Assembly (NCBI GenBank): GCA_035578905.1
Contig: JAQJVL010000307.1
Location: 62,001-126,000, forward strand
DNA: 64,000 nucleotides
Reading direction: 5' to 3'
Source of the DNA: Stictocephala bisonia
Lineage: Eukaryota > Arthropoda > Insecta > Hemiptera > Membracidae
Shown piece after piece: positions 10,427 to 23,548 of this stretch. Position numbers and translations under genes: made by a program. Position 1 is the first letter of the stretch; each line of letters opens with the position of its first letter. The notes beneath the pieces were generated by a model that was not told the origin of the DNA, did not search any database, and was given only the letters and a program-made list of their open reading frames with translations.

Positions 10427-11074
10427 TTCGACAAAATATGTTTAGTACAAGAATGTCATGAAACATAAAAGAACCCCCCCCCCCCTTATCGAACTGACAG
10501 GGGAGGGGACAGAACAGGCTAATTTGTTTATATAATATATTGTACATTTCATAATGCACTATTACTTCCTTTTTCTGAATTTTAACGTCTAATATAGGCT
10601 AATTTTATTTAGACTCAGAATGTTTTATGTAAAGCACTATTATTTCTAGAGACATGAAGGACCACTCAATAGGACATACAGAGTTACATCACTACAGAAC
10701 TTTTTTATATTTTTTTAAACTGTTCATGAAAAATTACAGTACAATTTCTGTATAAAATAGTTTTTCTTTCATGTTTCCTATATGATTTTTATAATTCGAC
10801 ATTTATATACCGTACCTGGAAACACAAGTTGTCCATAGAGTGTAACTTTCGAGACGTTGCTGAACTTTAAAAGGTTGAAAGTCTTTTACAATCAACCATG
10901 ACGTAACTAGTTTGTATGGCAATGAATCATGACAAACTTTACTTTACTTTCAAATATAAAAGTAAGTATATTTGAATATTGGCTGAAGTGATACTCTTTG
11001 TTTTGTACTGTTAACCAATTAACTAGAAAAATACACTTCTTTAAGCTTTATAATAATCTCAATTAACAATTAAC
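10427..11074. other. Unassigned DNA with a C12 run
   Basis: A homopolymer of 12 C lies at 10474-10485. The rest is AT-rich without supported features. Confidence 0.6.
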
Positions 11075-11395
11075 TTATATTATGAAATTAAAAAGCAATT
11101 TATATACATGTATCAACGACATTAAAAGTTGTAGCTTTGTTACAAAATCTGTGCCTAACAAAGAGTTGTCGCACGTCGGCTGCCGGAAGCGGCAGATGGT
11201 GTTCGAGGAAATCACTTGACCAGACTGTACAGGTGACTCGGTCACTGCAGTGGCCAGATGAGACTGTACTGTCTCAGGTAGCGCGCTCGGCACTGCCACC
11301 TCAATCTCATTGTTGCCCGCACTCCCACTTCCCCCACCACTCCAACTGTTGAGCCGGCTCGCTCCCGCTCGCAGTGATGAGGCGGTCTTCATCAT
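11075..11395 (-). CDS. Possible 5' coding exon of an unidentified gene
   Basis: An ATG-started minus-strand frame of 106 codons lies in a sharply G+C- and CpG-rich island (about 11160-11400) within AT-rich DNA. Residues 1-82 look like ordinary low-complexity N-terminal protein (a Ser/Gly/Asn-rich segment, then an acidic and Ala/Val/Pro-rich segment); the remaining C-terminal part is AT-rich and probably intron. A minus-strand frame above it stops three bases before the ATG, consistent with a leader. I found no convincing splice donor and no known domain. It could be a chance frame in a CpG island. Confidence 0.3.
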   Translation of the reverse strand: MMKTASSLRAGASRLNSWSGGGSGSAGNNEIEVAVPSALPETVQSHLATAVTESPVQSGQVISSNTICRFRQPTCDNSLLGTDFVTKLQLLMSLIHVYKLLFNFII

Positions 11396-13540
11396 GACTA
11401 GATCGTGAGTCGTCTCACCATTGTTAGTGTATAGTTTCTCGTAGGCATCAGTGTAGTGATAATGTGTAATGCCGTGATTTTCCTGTTTGTTACTTTAATT
11501 TGTACCATTGTGCATGTGTCTGTGAGTGGTTTGGGGCAGAAAAAGACGACCGACTTTGCATCGAACGATAAATTGTGGGATAACATAATCAAAGGTGGGG
11601 GAAAAAATTTAATCGCTATTTGTAATTCCTAGCTTTACATTTTTGATATTATAACTTAACTCCATCCAAATAACTTTAAAAAGAAAATTTATTTATCATA
11701 TCCTAGATCTTAGGTTCTATTATTAGTGTATATTAAATTCCCGTTCAAACGTAAAATCAGGAACATATCTTGACCTGATTGAAATAAAATAATGAAATTG
11801 TTTCAATATTTTCGTTTAAAATAAATAGTCTCAATATATTTACTTAATAATATTTAGCCAACATAACGCAAGTATACGTGTGACCACGTTCAAACCTGAA
11901 AGTCAGATTCGGTTATAGCTGTTTATATAGTACAGCTAATAAATTAAGAAAAGATACTCTTAAGTTATTATATGTAGAAAACGTCAAGTTAGTAAAAAAA
12001 TTAACGTAGTGTTATTTATTGAAACAATAAAATATATAAACAATAGTAAAGCAAAATAGATGTATATGTTACGGCTAAGTTTCAAAATAAATAACTTTAA
12101 TTATAATAAACTTCTTCTAGTTAAGGGAAATTTTACGTAGATAAGGCAACTTAACGAATCGGTAGAAAAAATTTACTAATCCAGCATACAAATTTCACAA
12201 CTAAGATAACTGCCCATCCTTAAATTATAACAGACTCAATTAATATTTTCAGTTTAATAACAAAAATGTAATACCATATTTAAATGCATACGTCTTCTCA
12301 ACCTTCATGTTTTTTTTTTTTTTATATGTTGTATTATTATTAATTTATTAGTTTATTGGCCTGTTGAAATTAATATTTTTAAACATTTCATTAGAACTCA
12401 TGTATTTAAATTTGTAGCCTATTTATTATAACTCATTATTAATTAATACTTTTTGAAACTTAAATTATTAGATTGCGTGAGATTGCAATGTGATCACTCG
12501 GATTACAATGTGTTGATGCTTGAAATAAAAAATATAATATCACAATCTATTAGATTCTATGCTGAAAATATTTATTCTCCCTCCCCCCTACCACACTTCC
12601 CTCGCCCTAAGTATAAACGTTAGTGGCATTCAAAATTGCTACAACTTTTGTTTCCTATGAAAAAGAAAAAAAATAGGCTAAATAAAGTGAAAACTACAAT
12701 GCGCGTTTAAAGGCTAGGTTAGGTGCTCAAATAAGGGCATCTATTTTTGGAGAAAACATTACAAGTTAACATCCTTGCTCACAGCAAAGTTTAGAGGACA
12801 TCAACTGACCCCATTTCATTTGCCCAACTTCACCTTTAACGAAGTGGCATAATGTTACAAAAGCCTTGTGAACACTGGCATTAATGTTAAAACTTTCTTG
12901 TATTAAGAATAAAGGTTTACTGGATCTTTTGTATGCTGTTAAGCACTATTGGTCTATTTTATTGTGGCTTTATCATGGTCTATAAAGTGAACGAAAATCT
13001 AATATGATAAAAGAAAACTTCGTGATGAATAGACAGTTCAAATTTAGGCTTTATTTACGCACATACATTAATTATTATTTAAATAAATTGTTAAATATTT
13101 ATGTTGGTTAATTTTTTAAACATTTAATCAGCATAACAAGTGAATGAAAAAAAAACAAATATAACAAATATAGAACAAAATTAAAAGAAATTACAATGTT
13201 TTGTTCTGATAAAACAAGTACAGCTACTGTGTGTTTTGGAACAATATGTAAAATATTCCATCAATCAAAAGGTAGACAATTAACACAATATTTTGACATT
13301 GTATTCAAATTGCCTTTCAGCGTTTGCTTGATACTAATATTTATTTAACCATTCCCGATCGACTGACCGCCAACTGAAACATATTTGCTAAATAAAAAAC
13401 CCGCCATTGATAGGGAGTAAAAAGTTGCCAGATTCACTCCCTCAATTGAGTGCCGCTGATAGAAAATCGCAACAATAGACTTGGACGCGAGCGGCAAGTT
13501 CAAACAAAAGCCTAATAAACATGTTGCCGTTCTATTGTTC
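11396..13540. other. Unassigned DNA upstream of the possible exon
   Basis: If the exon is real, 11400-11600 would be its leader and promoter region. The rest is AT-rich, with a T run near 12310-12323, a C-rich patch at 12580-12610 and a lone AGGTTAGG word near 12717. No protein or RNA gene recognised. Confidence 0.5.
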
Positions 13541-15544
13541 GACTCGCTCCTCCATGTATTTACAAGTAGCTGTCGCCTCTTTGTTGTGTATGCTGTGACT
13601 CGCTCCTCGATGTATTCACAATTAGCTGTCACATTTTTGTTGTGTATGCTGTGCTCCTCGATGTATTTACAAGTAGCTGTCGCCTCTTTGTTGTGTATGA
13701 TGTGACTCGTTCCTCGATGTATTTACAAGTAGCTGTCGCCTCTTTGTTGTGTATGCTGTGACTCGCTCCTCGATGTAATTACAAGTAGCAGTCGCCTCTT
13801 TGTTGTGTATGCTGTGTCTCGTTCCCCGATGGATTTAAAAGTAGCAGTCGCCTCTTTGTTGTGTGTGCTGTGACTCGCTCCTCGATGTAATACAAGTAGC
13901 AGTCGCCTCTTTGTTGTGTATGCTGTGACTCATTCCTCGATATATTTACAAGTAGCTGTCGCCTCTTTGTTGTGTATGCTGTGACTCATTCCTCTATGTA
14001 ATTAAAAGTAGCTGTCGCCTCTTTGTTGTATATGCTGTGACTCGTTTCGATGTATTTACAAGTAGCTGTCGCCTCTTTGTTGTGTGTGCTGTGACTCGCT
14101 CCTCGATGTAATTACAAGTAGCAGTCGCCTCTTTGTTGTGTATGCTGTGACTCATTCCTAGATGTATTTACAAGTAGCTGTCGCCTCTTTGTTGTGTATG
14201 CTGTGACTCATTCCTCGATGTATTTACAAGTAGCAGTCGCCTCTTTGTTGTGTATGCTGTGACTCATTCCTCGATATATTTACAAGTAGCTGTCGCCTCT
14301 TTGTTGTGTATGCTGTGACTCATTCCTCTATGTATTTAAAAGTAGCTGTCGCCTCTTTGTTGTATATGCTGTGACTCGTTTCGATGTATTTACAAGTAGC
14401 TGTCGCCTCTTTGTTGTGTGTGCTGTGACTCGCTCCTCGATGTAATACAAGTAGCAGTCGCCTCTTTGTTGTGTATGCTGTGACTTGCTCCTCGATGTAA
14501 TTACAAGTAGCAGTCGCCTCTTTGTTGTGTATGCTGTGACTCGCTCCTCGATGTAATTACAAGTAGCTGTCGCCTCTTTGTTGTGTGTGCTGTGACTCAC
14601 TCCTCGATGTAATACAAGTAGCTGTCGCCTCTTTGTTGTGTATGCTGTGACTCGCTCCTCGATGTAATTACAAGTAGCAGTCGCCTCTTTGTTGTGTGTG
14701 CTGTGACTCGCTCCTCGATGTAATACAAGTAGCTGTCGCCTCTTTGTTGTGTATGCTGTGACTCGCTCCTCGATGTAATTACAAGTAGCAGTCGCCTCTT
14801 TGTTGTGTATGCTGTGACTCGCTCCTCGATGTAATACAAGTAGCTGTCGCCTCTTTGTTGTGTGTGCTGTGACTCGCTCCTCGATGTAAGACAAGTAGCT
14901 GTCGCCTCTTTGTTGTGTATGCTGTGACTCGCTCCTCGATGTAATTACAAGTAGCAGTCGCCTCTTTGTTGTGTGTGCTGTGACTCGCTCCTCGATGTAA
15001 TTACAAGTAGCAGTCGCCTCTTTGTTGTGTATGCTGTGACTCGCTCCTCGATGTATTTACAAGTAGCAGTCGCCTCTTTGTTGTGTATGCTGTGACTCGC
15101 TCCTCGATGTATTTACAAGTAGCTGTCGCCTCTTTGTTGTGTATGCTGTGACTCGCTCCTCGATGTAATTACAAGTAGCAGTCGCCTCTTTGTTGTGTAT
15201 GCTGTGACTCGCTCCTCGATGGATTTAAAAGTAGCTGTCGCCTCTTTGTTGTGTATGCTGTGACTCATTCCTCGATGTATTTACAAGTAGCTGTCGCCTC
15301 TTTGTCGTGTATGCTGTGATTCGCTCCTCGATGTATTTACAAGTAGCTGACGCCTCTTTGTTGTGTATGCTGTGACTCGCTCCTCGATGTATTTACAAGT
15401 AGCTGTCGCCTCTTATGTTGTGTATGCTGTGATTCGCTCCTCGATGTATTTACAAGTAGCTGTCGCCTCTTTGTCGTGTATGATGTGATTCGCTCCTCGA
15501 TGTATTTACAAGTAGCTGTCGTCTTGTGTATGCTGTGACTCGTT
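13541..15544. repeat. 56-bp minisatellite, about 36 units
   Basis: Head-to-tail units of about 56 bp, each containing AAGTAGC(T/A)GTCGCCTC, TTTGTTGTGTATGCTGTGAC and TC(G/A)(C/T)TCCTCGATGTA. Variants include a one-base deletion (GTAATACAAG for GTAATTACAAG, giving 55 bp), CATTCC for CGCTCC, and CAGTCG for CTGTCG. Variants recur in clusters, as expected from local unequal exchange. Long minus-strand open frames here (up to 188 codons at 14328-14894) come from the repeat; 56 is not a multiple of 3, so the frame rotates and no stable protein repeat is maintained. Confidence 0.97.
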
Positions 15545-16288
15545 ACAAATACGCCTAGAATTTGATAAAATCAATCGTTCAAAAAAATACGACTTTTAAA
15601 ATATTTCTCTGATTATTATCATCAGAGTTACGAAAACATACGTTTAAAATAATTACGTATTTTAATTTAAGTCTATATAATATAGATGTCAATGTTCCTT
15701 ACTTTTTCTCAAAAAAAATAACAATTTTTCATTTCATTTCTGTTGTATTAATTGTATGCTGTTGCTCATACAATTAAATATATTCAATCAGTAATGAAGT
15801 TGAAATAAAATAACGTAATGTATTTTGTTACTAAACTTTGTACAGTACAAATATTCGAGTAAATTTAATGTACATATAATTTCGAAAATCTTCCAGCATT
15901 ATCAGGCCTGATGGCGCTCATTTCTCCAGTTAAAGCCTGGGGAAAAAATCTAATCTTTCGGTTGTTTCCAGTAGAACTCATATCACTTGGTTCAGGAGAA
16001 TCTGATAATATATTACTGCTATCTAAATTCGTTTGTTTCTGATATCTAAAATCGGAAATTTGTTGTTAGATGTATCTTTGTAGGCTTGCTGTACGGCTAT
16101 GTATTATACTACATAATATATTGAATATAACTTTTAGATTATGTTTCCAACACGTTTCAAGCAAACAACACGAGTTGGGTTTGTTTTAGATATAATTCCT
16201 TCCTTATGTATCTTATGTATGGTGGCTTAATGCTGGAGTAGCATTAGATAAATAGGACGTTTTTTTGTGTTAACATTATTTTACTAAA
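15545..16288. other. Unassigned DNA
   Basis: AT-rich with no long ORFs. Nothing recognised. Confidence 0.6.
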
Positions 16289-16633
16289 GAAGAAAGGGGC
16301 CATTTTCGGAATGTCCCCGTATCCGCTAAACTTTGTCAACCATGTCTAGAACTAAAATACACTAACAAATAATGTATCTTTGAGATTGGTCACGTTGTTT
16401 TGACCTACAGTAAAATAATAATTAGTGTCATCTCTTTTTGATAAGTAATTATCAATCTGCGCCTCCTGGTATTTAGGTTAGGCTGTGAGCACTTCCACCT
16501 TCCATTATGGGTTGTTAGGCTAGGTTAGGTTAGGATTTAATAAATGTAAGTTGGCGTAGTACTGTAAGTTAGTCAATAAATGAGTAACCATTGCTAAACT
16601 AAAGTGGGGACAATCCGAAAGACCTGAAGATAG
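16289..16633. mobile_element. Degenerate MITE with TTAGG words and near-8-bp duplication
   Basis: The element proper is 16297-16625 (329 bp). Flanks are GAAGAAAG (16289-16296) and GAAGATAG (16626-16633), 7 of 8 identical. The ends pair as GGGCCATTTTCGGAATGTCC against the complement of the right end, AGGTCTTTCGGATTGTCC. The inside has AGGTTAGGCT near 16479 and a TTAGG run at about 16516-16535. No coding capacity. It fits the set at 10074, 41130, 57214, 58218 and 62727 but is more decayed. Confidence 0.6.
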
Positions 16634-17646
16634 TAGGTATTAGCCCTTTTCCGTGCATACCTCTTTAATTAGTTTATATGAATCGGCACATCACTTTGAG
16701 GTATGGACCTTGATTGAGATTAGATCGAATACATATTTTAAGGAAAATAAATACAATGGAAGATTCTTCGATAGAAAATATCCCAAAGAAAAATGAAAAA
16801 TGCAAGATATAATGGTTATTAAGGATCATTTTAACGTTTTAGTTCTTGAAGAAATATTCCATATTGAAATTCCTTAAGTTGGCCTAAACACTAGTGTAGG
16901 AATATTTGGAACTGCAAGTTATTATATCGCGCAAATATCAGTATTAGCCAGTATTTGCACAGCAAGTTATTGTTGATGTTAGTGACGAAGATAGTGCTGT
17001 GATTGATAGCGATGTTATTATTTAATATTTATTAATGTAATATTCATTCCCTTTTACGTTAGTTGTTTTTATGTAGAATCGAAATTAATATTTATAACAT
17101 TATAACCTTCAATAACAAATAATGGCAAGAAAATTTGTTATTGTTATTAGCGCGGTAGTTGGTAGGCCTACACCAACTGTAGAGTTAGTGAAAATGTGTT
17201 TTTTTTTTTAATTTTATAATATTACAAAATTATATGCTAAATTCTAATCCCAACATAAATATTTTTTCACTGTTTTATAAAGTATTAGAAATTTGTCGAT
17301 GAATTTTAAGGAGATAAAATAAATACAGTCTTTGTACTCCACACGAACAAATATTTGGTATGCTCCATAAAGATAGTTTTTTTTATTAAATGTCTGAGAT
17401 GATTTACATCTTTTATTGTTTTATTACGTTTATGTAGTATATATAGTACGGTATTTAATTATTTTCATAGTAACCAGTACAGTAGTAATTTGCGGTATTT
17501 TTATAACACGCTACCTAATATGTGCATTACTGTGCAAATACTTCATCCGAGTAAATAAGGGTTAAAAATGCCACTTGCGTAAATAGACTAAAAACTAATC
17601 TTCAAAAATTATTAAATTTATTTTAACATCTTAAACTAATTTTATA
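16634..17646. other. Unassigned AT-rich DNA
   Basis: No supported gene or structured repeat. Confidence 0.6.
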
Positions 17647-18057
17647 TACAGTAAACCCTCGATTTAACGGACCCCGATTGAACGGACTTCGGATTTAACG
17701 GCCAGTATTACAGTATCTAAATTGATTTATAATGACCCCCCCACTGAAGGAAGTTTTATACAACTATTAATTTATAACACTTGTAGTTTTTCTAAAGCAA
17801 TTTCAAATATATTATTATTCATATTATTATTAATCATAATATACTATTCAAATATAGTTATTATTATTATTATTCAGTATATCGTAAAACCCTTAATCCT
17901 TATAGGCTAAGGATTAAGGATTTTATAAATATACTGATTATTAATATTTGGCAATATCACAACAGCTTGGAGTGAATTCACCCTGATTTAACGGACAATC
18001 GGCTTTAACAGACAAGAGCCCACCCCATTTAGTCCGATAAATCGAGAGTTTACTGTA
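17647..18057. mobile_element. Pogo/Tigger-like MITE with TA target duplication
   Basis: The element proper is 17649-18055 (407 bp), flanked by TA on each side. The left end is CAGTAAACCCTCGATTTAAC; the right end complement is CAGTAAACTCTCGATTTATC. The CAGT(A)nACCTCGAT-type terminus with a TA duplication is characteristic of the pogo/Tigger branch of Tc1-mariner. Subterminal TTAACGGAC words recur at both ends. The interior is AT-rich and non-coding. Confidence 0.85.
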
Positions 18058-20789
18058 TTAGTAGAAGGCTGGAATGTCAGTAATCGTAATTGAAGACACT
18101 CGAAGTGCAATGGGCCACTAATATAAATTCTTATAAATTATTCGTAAATTTAGTTTAGATTTTTTTGCGAAAGAATGGGATAGAGTGTATTCTACCGGAG
18201 ATCTTGGTGTATCGAGATATGTCGGGTCTTCAGACAGGGACAAAGCACTTACATAGTTCGCATTCTTGCTGACGTCATTCTGACGGGCAGCGGAAACCCC
18301 CTCCATATCTTGCTGGACACTGGACTGGTTGGTTAACAAACGCTCTCAGCGTGAAATGATGCAAACCTTCGTTACTGGAGGTGGAGCAGTGCATGGTGAT
18401 GTGGCGTTCAACCTAAAACTTGGCAAAGTCCAGATTATGAATAACAAAAAATGTTCTTCAACAGTTTTTAGTTTGCTTTCAAAGGCCAACTTAAATTGTC
18501 AACAGTTGGTTATTTCATATCGGAAAATAGTATTTTAACGTTATTTATTTTAATTTTTCACTCACTGTTCATGACCCCGACCAGTTGAACTTTCATGTGT
18601 CTGAAACAGCCTTGAGATAGGGGGCTTACTGGCTGAGTGTGAGCCAAACGGTTAAGAATTATATGCTGCTTTCGGTATCCGTAGAAACAGAAAGCTATTA
18701 TGGTTGTCAACAAATCTAGTTTGTCGATCCTGTTTGTAATGCTAGGAAATCTGACCACTGAATCACACACTGCAAAGTATGAGCAAAAAACGGATCTCTT
18801 GAGCGGAAGGAATATTCTGGATCTCCTAGACCAATATCCTCAACAGAACCAGCGTTACGGTGAAGCACTGTGTTATGTTAATTGTTGTGAACATTTTCAT
18901 ATAATAATTATTGTAAGTCTGCAAGTTATTCAGGAAATTATCATGACATTCAAATTATTAAAAATTAGTTTTAGTTATATTAAAATGTTATGTTAAAATG
19001 TTATTATATTAAAATGTTATTAGTTTAATGACATTTTATTAAAGTCATTTTTATAACAGAATGAGTAACGTTTCGCAAAACTTTACAGACTGCAATGAAC
19101 CGACGGTCTAGATTGTAAACAATATTAGGTATATAATTAAATAATGAAAATGGTTCTGCAAATATTTTATTCGCATTGTACGTTTTTTATTCATTACTGT
19201 CCGTCGCGTAAACTACTTACAGTATGCCGTATACTAAATGTCTTGTTATAAATAGAATAATTATTATTAATTATAATAATTAATAGTAATATTTAGTCAT
19301 AATAATTATTGTTTCATGCCACGTTTAAATTTCATTTTGAAAAAATAAAGGCATGATAGTTAGATTTGTAACATGGTTTCTCTTCTGACAAGTGTTTCTT
19401 GATATTTACCTGGATTAAGAACTGTTATTTAGTGTCCATTCGTCATACTATCTCTGAAAAATCACTGTAACGCTTACTACAATAGGCCAATGGCAAGGCC
19501 ATTGTCCGTGACGAAAGGTATGTCAGTGTTGTGGTGTTCCACAAGTCATAGGGCTTGGGGCCATTGCTGTTTATCACGCTTGGTTTTGGTGACCATAACC
19601 ACTCTTATCCAGCCGAAATGTTAATTAAATTGCACACTTTAATGTTACCACTCGGCTGCCATTTGCGCCCTATCTACCTCTGAAGTTTATTCTAAAGTAG
19701 CTAATGCAATTATTGTAAATAACGAGTGTAGTAGCTAATGCAATTATTGTAAATAACGAGTGTTATGTGAAAAACATCGCTCCTGATTTATCACATTTGT
19801 ATTAACGCTTACGTTCAGCATATCATCTGTGTGTTCATTACAATAAAATCGTTGACTAATGAACATTAAATTTGGTTGTAGCTCCTTTGTTCAAAAGAAG
19901 AACTTTACGCTTTACTTTGTTTCGTTGGTTTGGCATGGTTATACTTTACCTCCAATTAAAAAAATTATGTTTATGAAAAGTAAAATGTTAAAAAATAAAT
20001 GTACATGCAATGACCGCAACACATTTATATCGTGTTTCGTATACCTTTGTTAATATGGCACTGAAAATAACAATAAGAAGAGATGGATTGGTTTTTTTTT
20101 AACTTGGCGTAGAGAAACGATACAAAATTAAAAGAGGTCAATAGTGTATTACATTTTTATATAGTTGTAGGCTGTATCATGTCACAATTTAATACTAGTT
20201 CTTAACAATATCTTAAAGGTATTATAGTATACAGCAATCATGTACCAAATCGTGACATTTTCTTGCATTCAACATTTCAAGCGAGAAAATAAGTGGCTAT
20301 CTCGGCGAGTTGTAGGATGGCTATGAAATAAGGATAACGCAGGCTAGTGACATGGTAATTCCGTGGCTAACATTATTGTCGCACCAGTGAATAAACTAGC
20401 TCTACTGCAGCCATCTAACAAGGTGCCAACGTTTTTAGTACGGCAAGGTAGTTATATAGTTGTATCTACTAAACGAGTAGAGAGTAGTCTTCGACAATCC
20501 AACCGTTTCTCAACGTACTTTCGTTATGGAATTATTGCTTTGATAGAGTTTTGAATGCTTATTTAAACAATTAACTTAAACAAAATGTTATGTTAACATT
20601 AGTTTAGATAACGTACAATTATCTAAAAAGACTTTTAATGATATATCGTATAAAATTATGTGGGGTGAATTAATTTAGTTGCAGAAACTTACCTCGTATG
20701 ATAACGAAGCTTGGCAATTATGACATCAACTGGGTGAGGTGACAGAAATTTTTAAATATTATATTAAATAACATAGGGGAAAATATTTA
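18058..20789. other. Unassigned DNA, one weak exon-like patch
   Basis: 18230-18330 on the minus strand is G+C-richer and open, and ends at a perfect donor-like GTAAGT (complement, near 18256). No acceptor or homology supports an exon. A 34-bp tandem duplication lies at 19697-19764. The other short frames (18700-18996, 19859-20053, 20363-20554) look like chance. Confidence 0.45.
19697..19764. repeat. 34-bp direct tandem duplication
   Basis: Two adjacent units starting GTAGCTAATGCAATTATTG differ only at the last base, so the duplication is recent. Confidence 0.92.
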
Positions 20790-21500
20790 CGTCCACGGTG
20801 CTGTGTCGGTGCGTACGTTGTTGCAATAATTAGCTGGGAGTGACAGAAAAACATCAGTATGGCCTACAGTCTGACGACAATGCTTAGTCCACAAATGCCT
20901 GAAGCACTGCTTAGTGGACAGTCCACAAACTACAAAAATTAGCATGCACACTGTTCATCATTGAGTTGAGCAATGATAAATACTGTTAATGTATTTATGA
21001 GCACTAGTAAAGTACCAGTCTTGGCCCACTTTTGACTTGCACAGTCTAACAACGGCGCTTAGTCCACAAATGCTTGACGCACTGCATAGCGGACAGTCCA
21101 CAAACTACAAAAATTAGCATGCACACTGTTCATCATTGAGTTGAGCAATGATAAATACTGTTAATGTATTTATGAGCACTAGTAAAGTACCAGTCTTGGC
21201 CCACTTTTGACTTGCACAGTCTAACAACGGCGCTTAGTCCACAAATGCTTGAAGCACTGCATAGCGAACAGTCCACAAACTACAAAAATTAGCATGCACA
21301 CTGTTCATCATTGAGTCGAGCAATCTTCATACCATTAGTGTATTTATGAGCACTAGCAAAGCACTAGTGTTGGCCCAATTTGGACTGGCACAGTCTGACA
21401 ACGGCGCTTAGTCCACAAACGCTCAACGCACTGCAAGGTTGACAGTCCACAAACTACAAAAAATAGCGTGTACACTGTTCAGCATAGTATCGAGCAGTTT
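20790..21500 (+). repeat. Dispersed repeat R1, copy 1, with about 3.5 tandem units of 175 bp
   Basis: The leader (20790-20868) includes GTGCGTACG and GGGAGTGACAGAAAAA. Units then begin at about 20869, 21044, 21220 and 21394, each with GCTTAGTCCACAAA, ACAGTCCACAAACTACAAAA and CACTGTTCA(T/G)CAT. The same family recurs reversed at 25501-25690 and, carrying a huge GA tract, at 37690-39745. No ORF; a non-autonomous repeat of unknown class. Confidence 0.85.
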
Positions 21501-22078
21501 TTTTATTGTAATACATCACTCAAACATAAGTTACCTTTTAATACATAAGTTACCTCAGTATCTTCTCGTCTGTGGTATCTCCTCTAGGAACATGTTTATC
21601 TCACTCGGATAACAGTTAGACTTCAAACAGAAGTCGTTAATACTCATCTTATATTTCGTAGATTCTATAAGTGATTTTTCGGCAAATTCATTATAGTACT
21701 TTATTTCGCACGCTTGAATATAATTATAATGCATATTTTTCTTAAATTACGTTCTACTTGCAATTTACCTACACTCATTAAAAGGTACATTTAGAGTTAA
21801 ACTATGTTTATGTTACAGATTTCATTTTATCGTTGTTCCAGTTCGGATTACCACTATAATCTGACAAACGTATGAATGACGTGACGAAAAGTCCTCTCAA
21901 TAACGGTTCTCCAGTAAACTACAAACCTGCGTGTACTTGCCAATTACTGTTCTGAGTGCGACTTTATAAGAGTTCACAGACTTTTTTTTATTCACATTAC
22001 AGCGAAATTGGTACTTAGGTGACACGCTATGACATTTTCATTCTTGAATCGTGAGGATTTAAACGATTTACACGAGAA

Positions 22079-22083
<5 letters not shown>
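21501..22083. other. Unassigned DNA
   Basis: No feature beyond a short direct repeat of ATACATAAGTTACCT near 21520-21555. Confidence 0.6.

Positions 22084-22141
<58 letters not shown>
22084..22141. repeat. (TA)n microsatellite
   Basis: About 58 bases of pure AT alternation. Confidence 0.97.
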
Positions 22142-22143
<2 letters not shown>

Positions 22144-23149
22144 CCCCCCAACAATTTAATAATTTAAAGGTAATGACAATAATTGAGTTGTCGGTTATAG
22201 GCCTATTAAATTTATCCGTGTCTGTGTCGTTCGGGTTTCAACAAAGTTAAAGGAAATAAATACAGTGTTGTTTATTATTATTATTATTTTTGTTTTACTG
22301 TAGTATTGTAATGGAAATCACGAATTAGATCAATCCCAATATCTCGAGTCCAGTATTGACGTTAATATAACTGTAATTATTGTATATTTCCCGAAAAATT
22401 ATGAACAATAAAAATTAAAATGGGGGTTTTCACATAATTATTGAAAATAAGATCGGAATTTGTTATACCACTCTTAAAATATTTGTACTACAATGTATGC
22501 TATTTTTTGATAAAACGCATATTTTACGTTATAAAGATATTTCAGATTAATACAAGTTAATATGTTACTCATGTTTTAGGAGGCCGTTTCGATCCTTTTT
22601 CCAAAACATGGCTTCTATTTCTATTTTTACGATACGATCTGAAATAACGATCGAATCGTAGCAATTTTATAGATGAAGGTGATAGATGAAGTATAATTTT
22701 ATAGTTGAAGAACTGTTCTAGTGGATCATAAGATGATTTTTAAACAATATGGTGATTTTATAATTGTTTTACAGTAAAATATATCGAACTTGTTATAGTC
22801 GAATATTATTCTTAACTATTTTAAATGTCACTACTAAACTTATGGTTCACTAGATTGGACTTTCAATAATCATACAGTTTTTATTATAAATCATTATAGG
22901 AACACACACGAACCAAATAGTTGAAGTAGAAAAGCATGTTTTACCCCGCTGACGGTGAGATTGCATGATTACTATAGGGGTTTCGACCTCCCAGCGGTGG
23001 CTTGGTAGTGTGTTAAACGGTCATCTTTAGTAATGTAGAGTGTGACGTATTTACGCAACCGAGTGGTGGGTCAAGAGCCTAGGCACCCGACAATTGATCC
23101 TAAACTTAAGTACGCTTTACTATATATGTTTTTTGATTGCTTTACCTGA
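22142..23149. other. Unassigned DNA with a G+C-richer patch
   Basis: 22935-23100 is G+C-richer (GGTTTCGACCTCCCAGCGG and similar) and may be an old dispersed repeat. The rest is AT-rich and featureless. Confidence 0.45.
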
Positions 23150-23260
23150 TTGAATTTCTCATATTCCACGAGCAATCTGTGCATAGTTGATAATCTGTGG
23201 CTGCGTCATGCAAGGACGCAGTAAATAAGGCCTCGCATCAGTTTGAATGAGTCTGAATCG
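23150..23260 (+). repeat. Dispersed repeat R2, copy 1
   Basis: Shares a CGAGCAAT word, AATCTGTGGCTGCGT, CAAGGAC and CTCGCATCA with 25700-25800 in the same order and orientation. Class unknown. Confidence 0.65.
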
Positions 23261-23548
23261 AGCCGGACTGTTGTAAGTCCGAAGATCTTAGTTGTGGAAT
23301 AAGTTTAGAACGTTGAGTTTATTCTCCGTCATCCACACTATTGGAACTGTCCGAATCGAGACGGACTGTTGTAAGTCTGAAGATCTTAGTTGTGGAATAA
23401 GTTTAGAACGTTGAGTTTATTCTCCGTCAAGCACACTATTGGAACTATCCGAATCGAGACGGACTGTTGTAAGTCCGAAGATCTTAGTTGTGGAATAAGT
23501 TTAGAACGTTGAGTTTATTCTCCGTCATTTACACTATTGGAACTGTAC
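23255..23548 (+). repeat. Three 98-bp tandem units
   Basis: Units start at 23255, 23353 and 23451 with GAATCGAG(C/A)CGGACTGTTG and carry AAGATCTTAGTTGTGGAATA and GTTGAGTTTATTCTCCGTCA. Very little divergence between units. Confidence 0.93.

Noticed and set aside
14328..14894. 188-codon minus-strand frame with repeated YIEERVTA-like segments
   Set aside because: It is a by-product of the 56-bp minisatellite; the unit length is not a multiple of 3, so the frame rotates, and there are no flanking gene signals.
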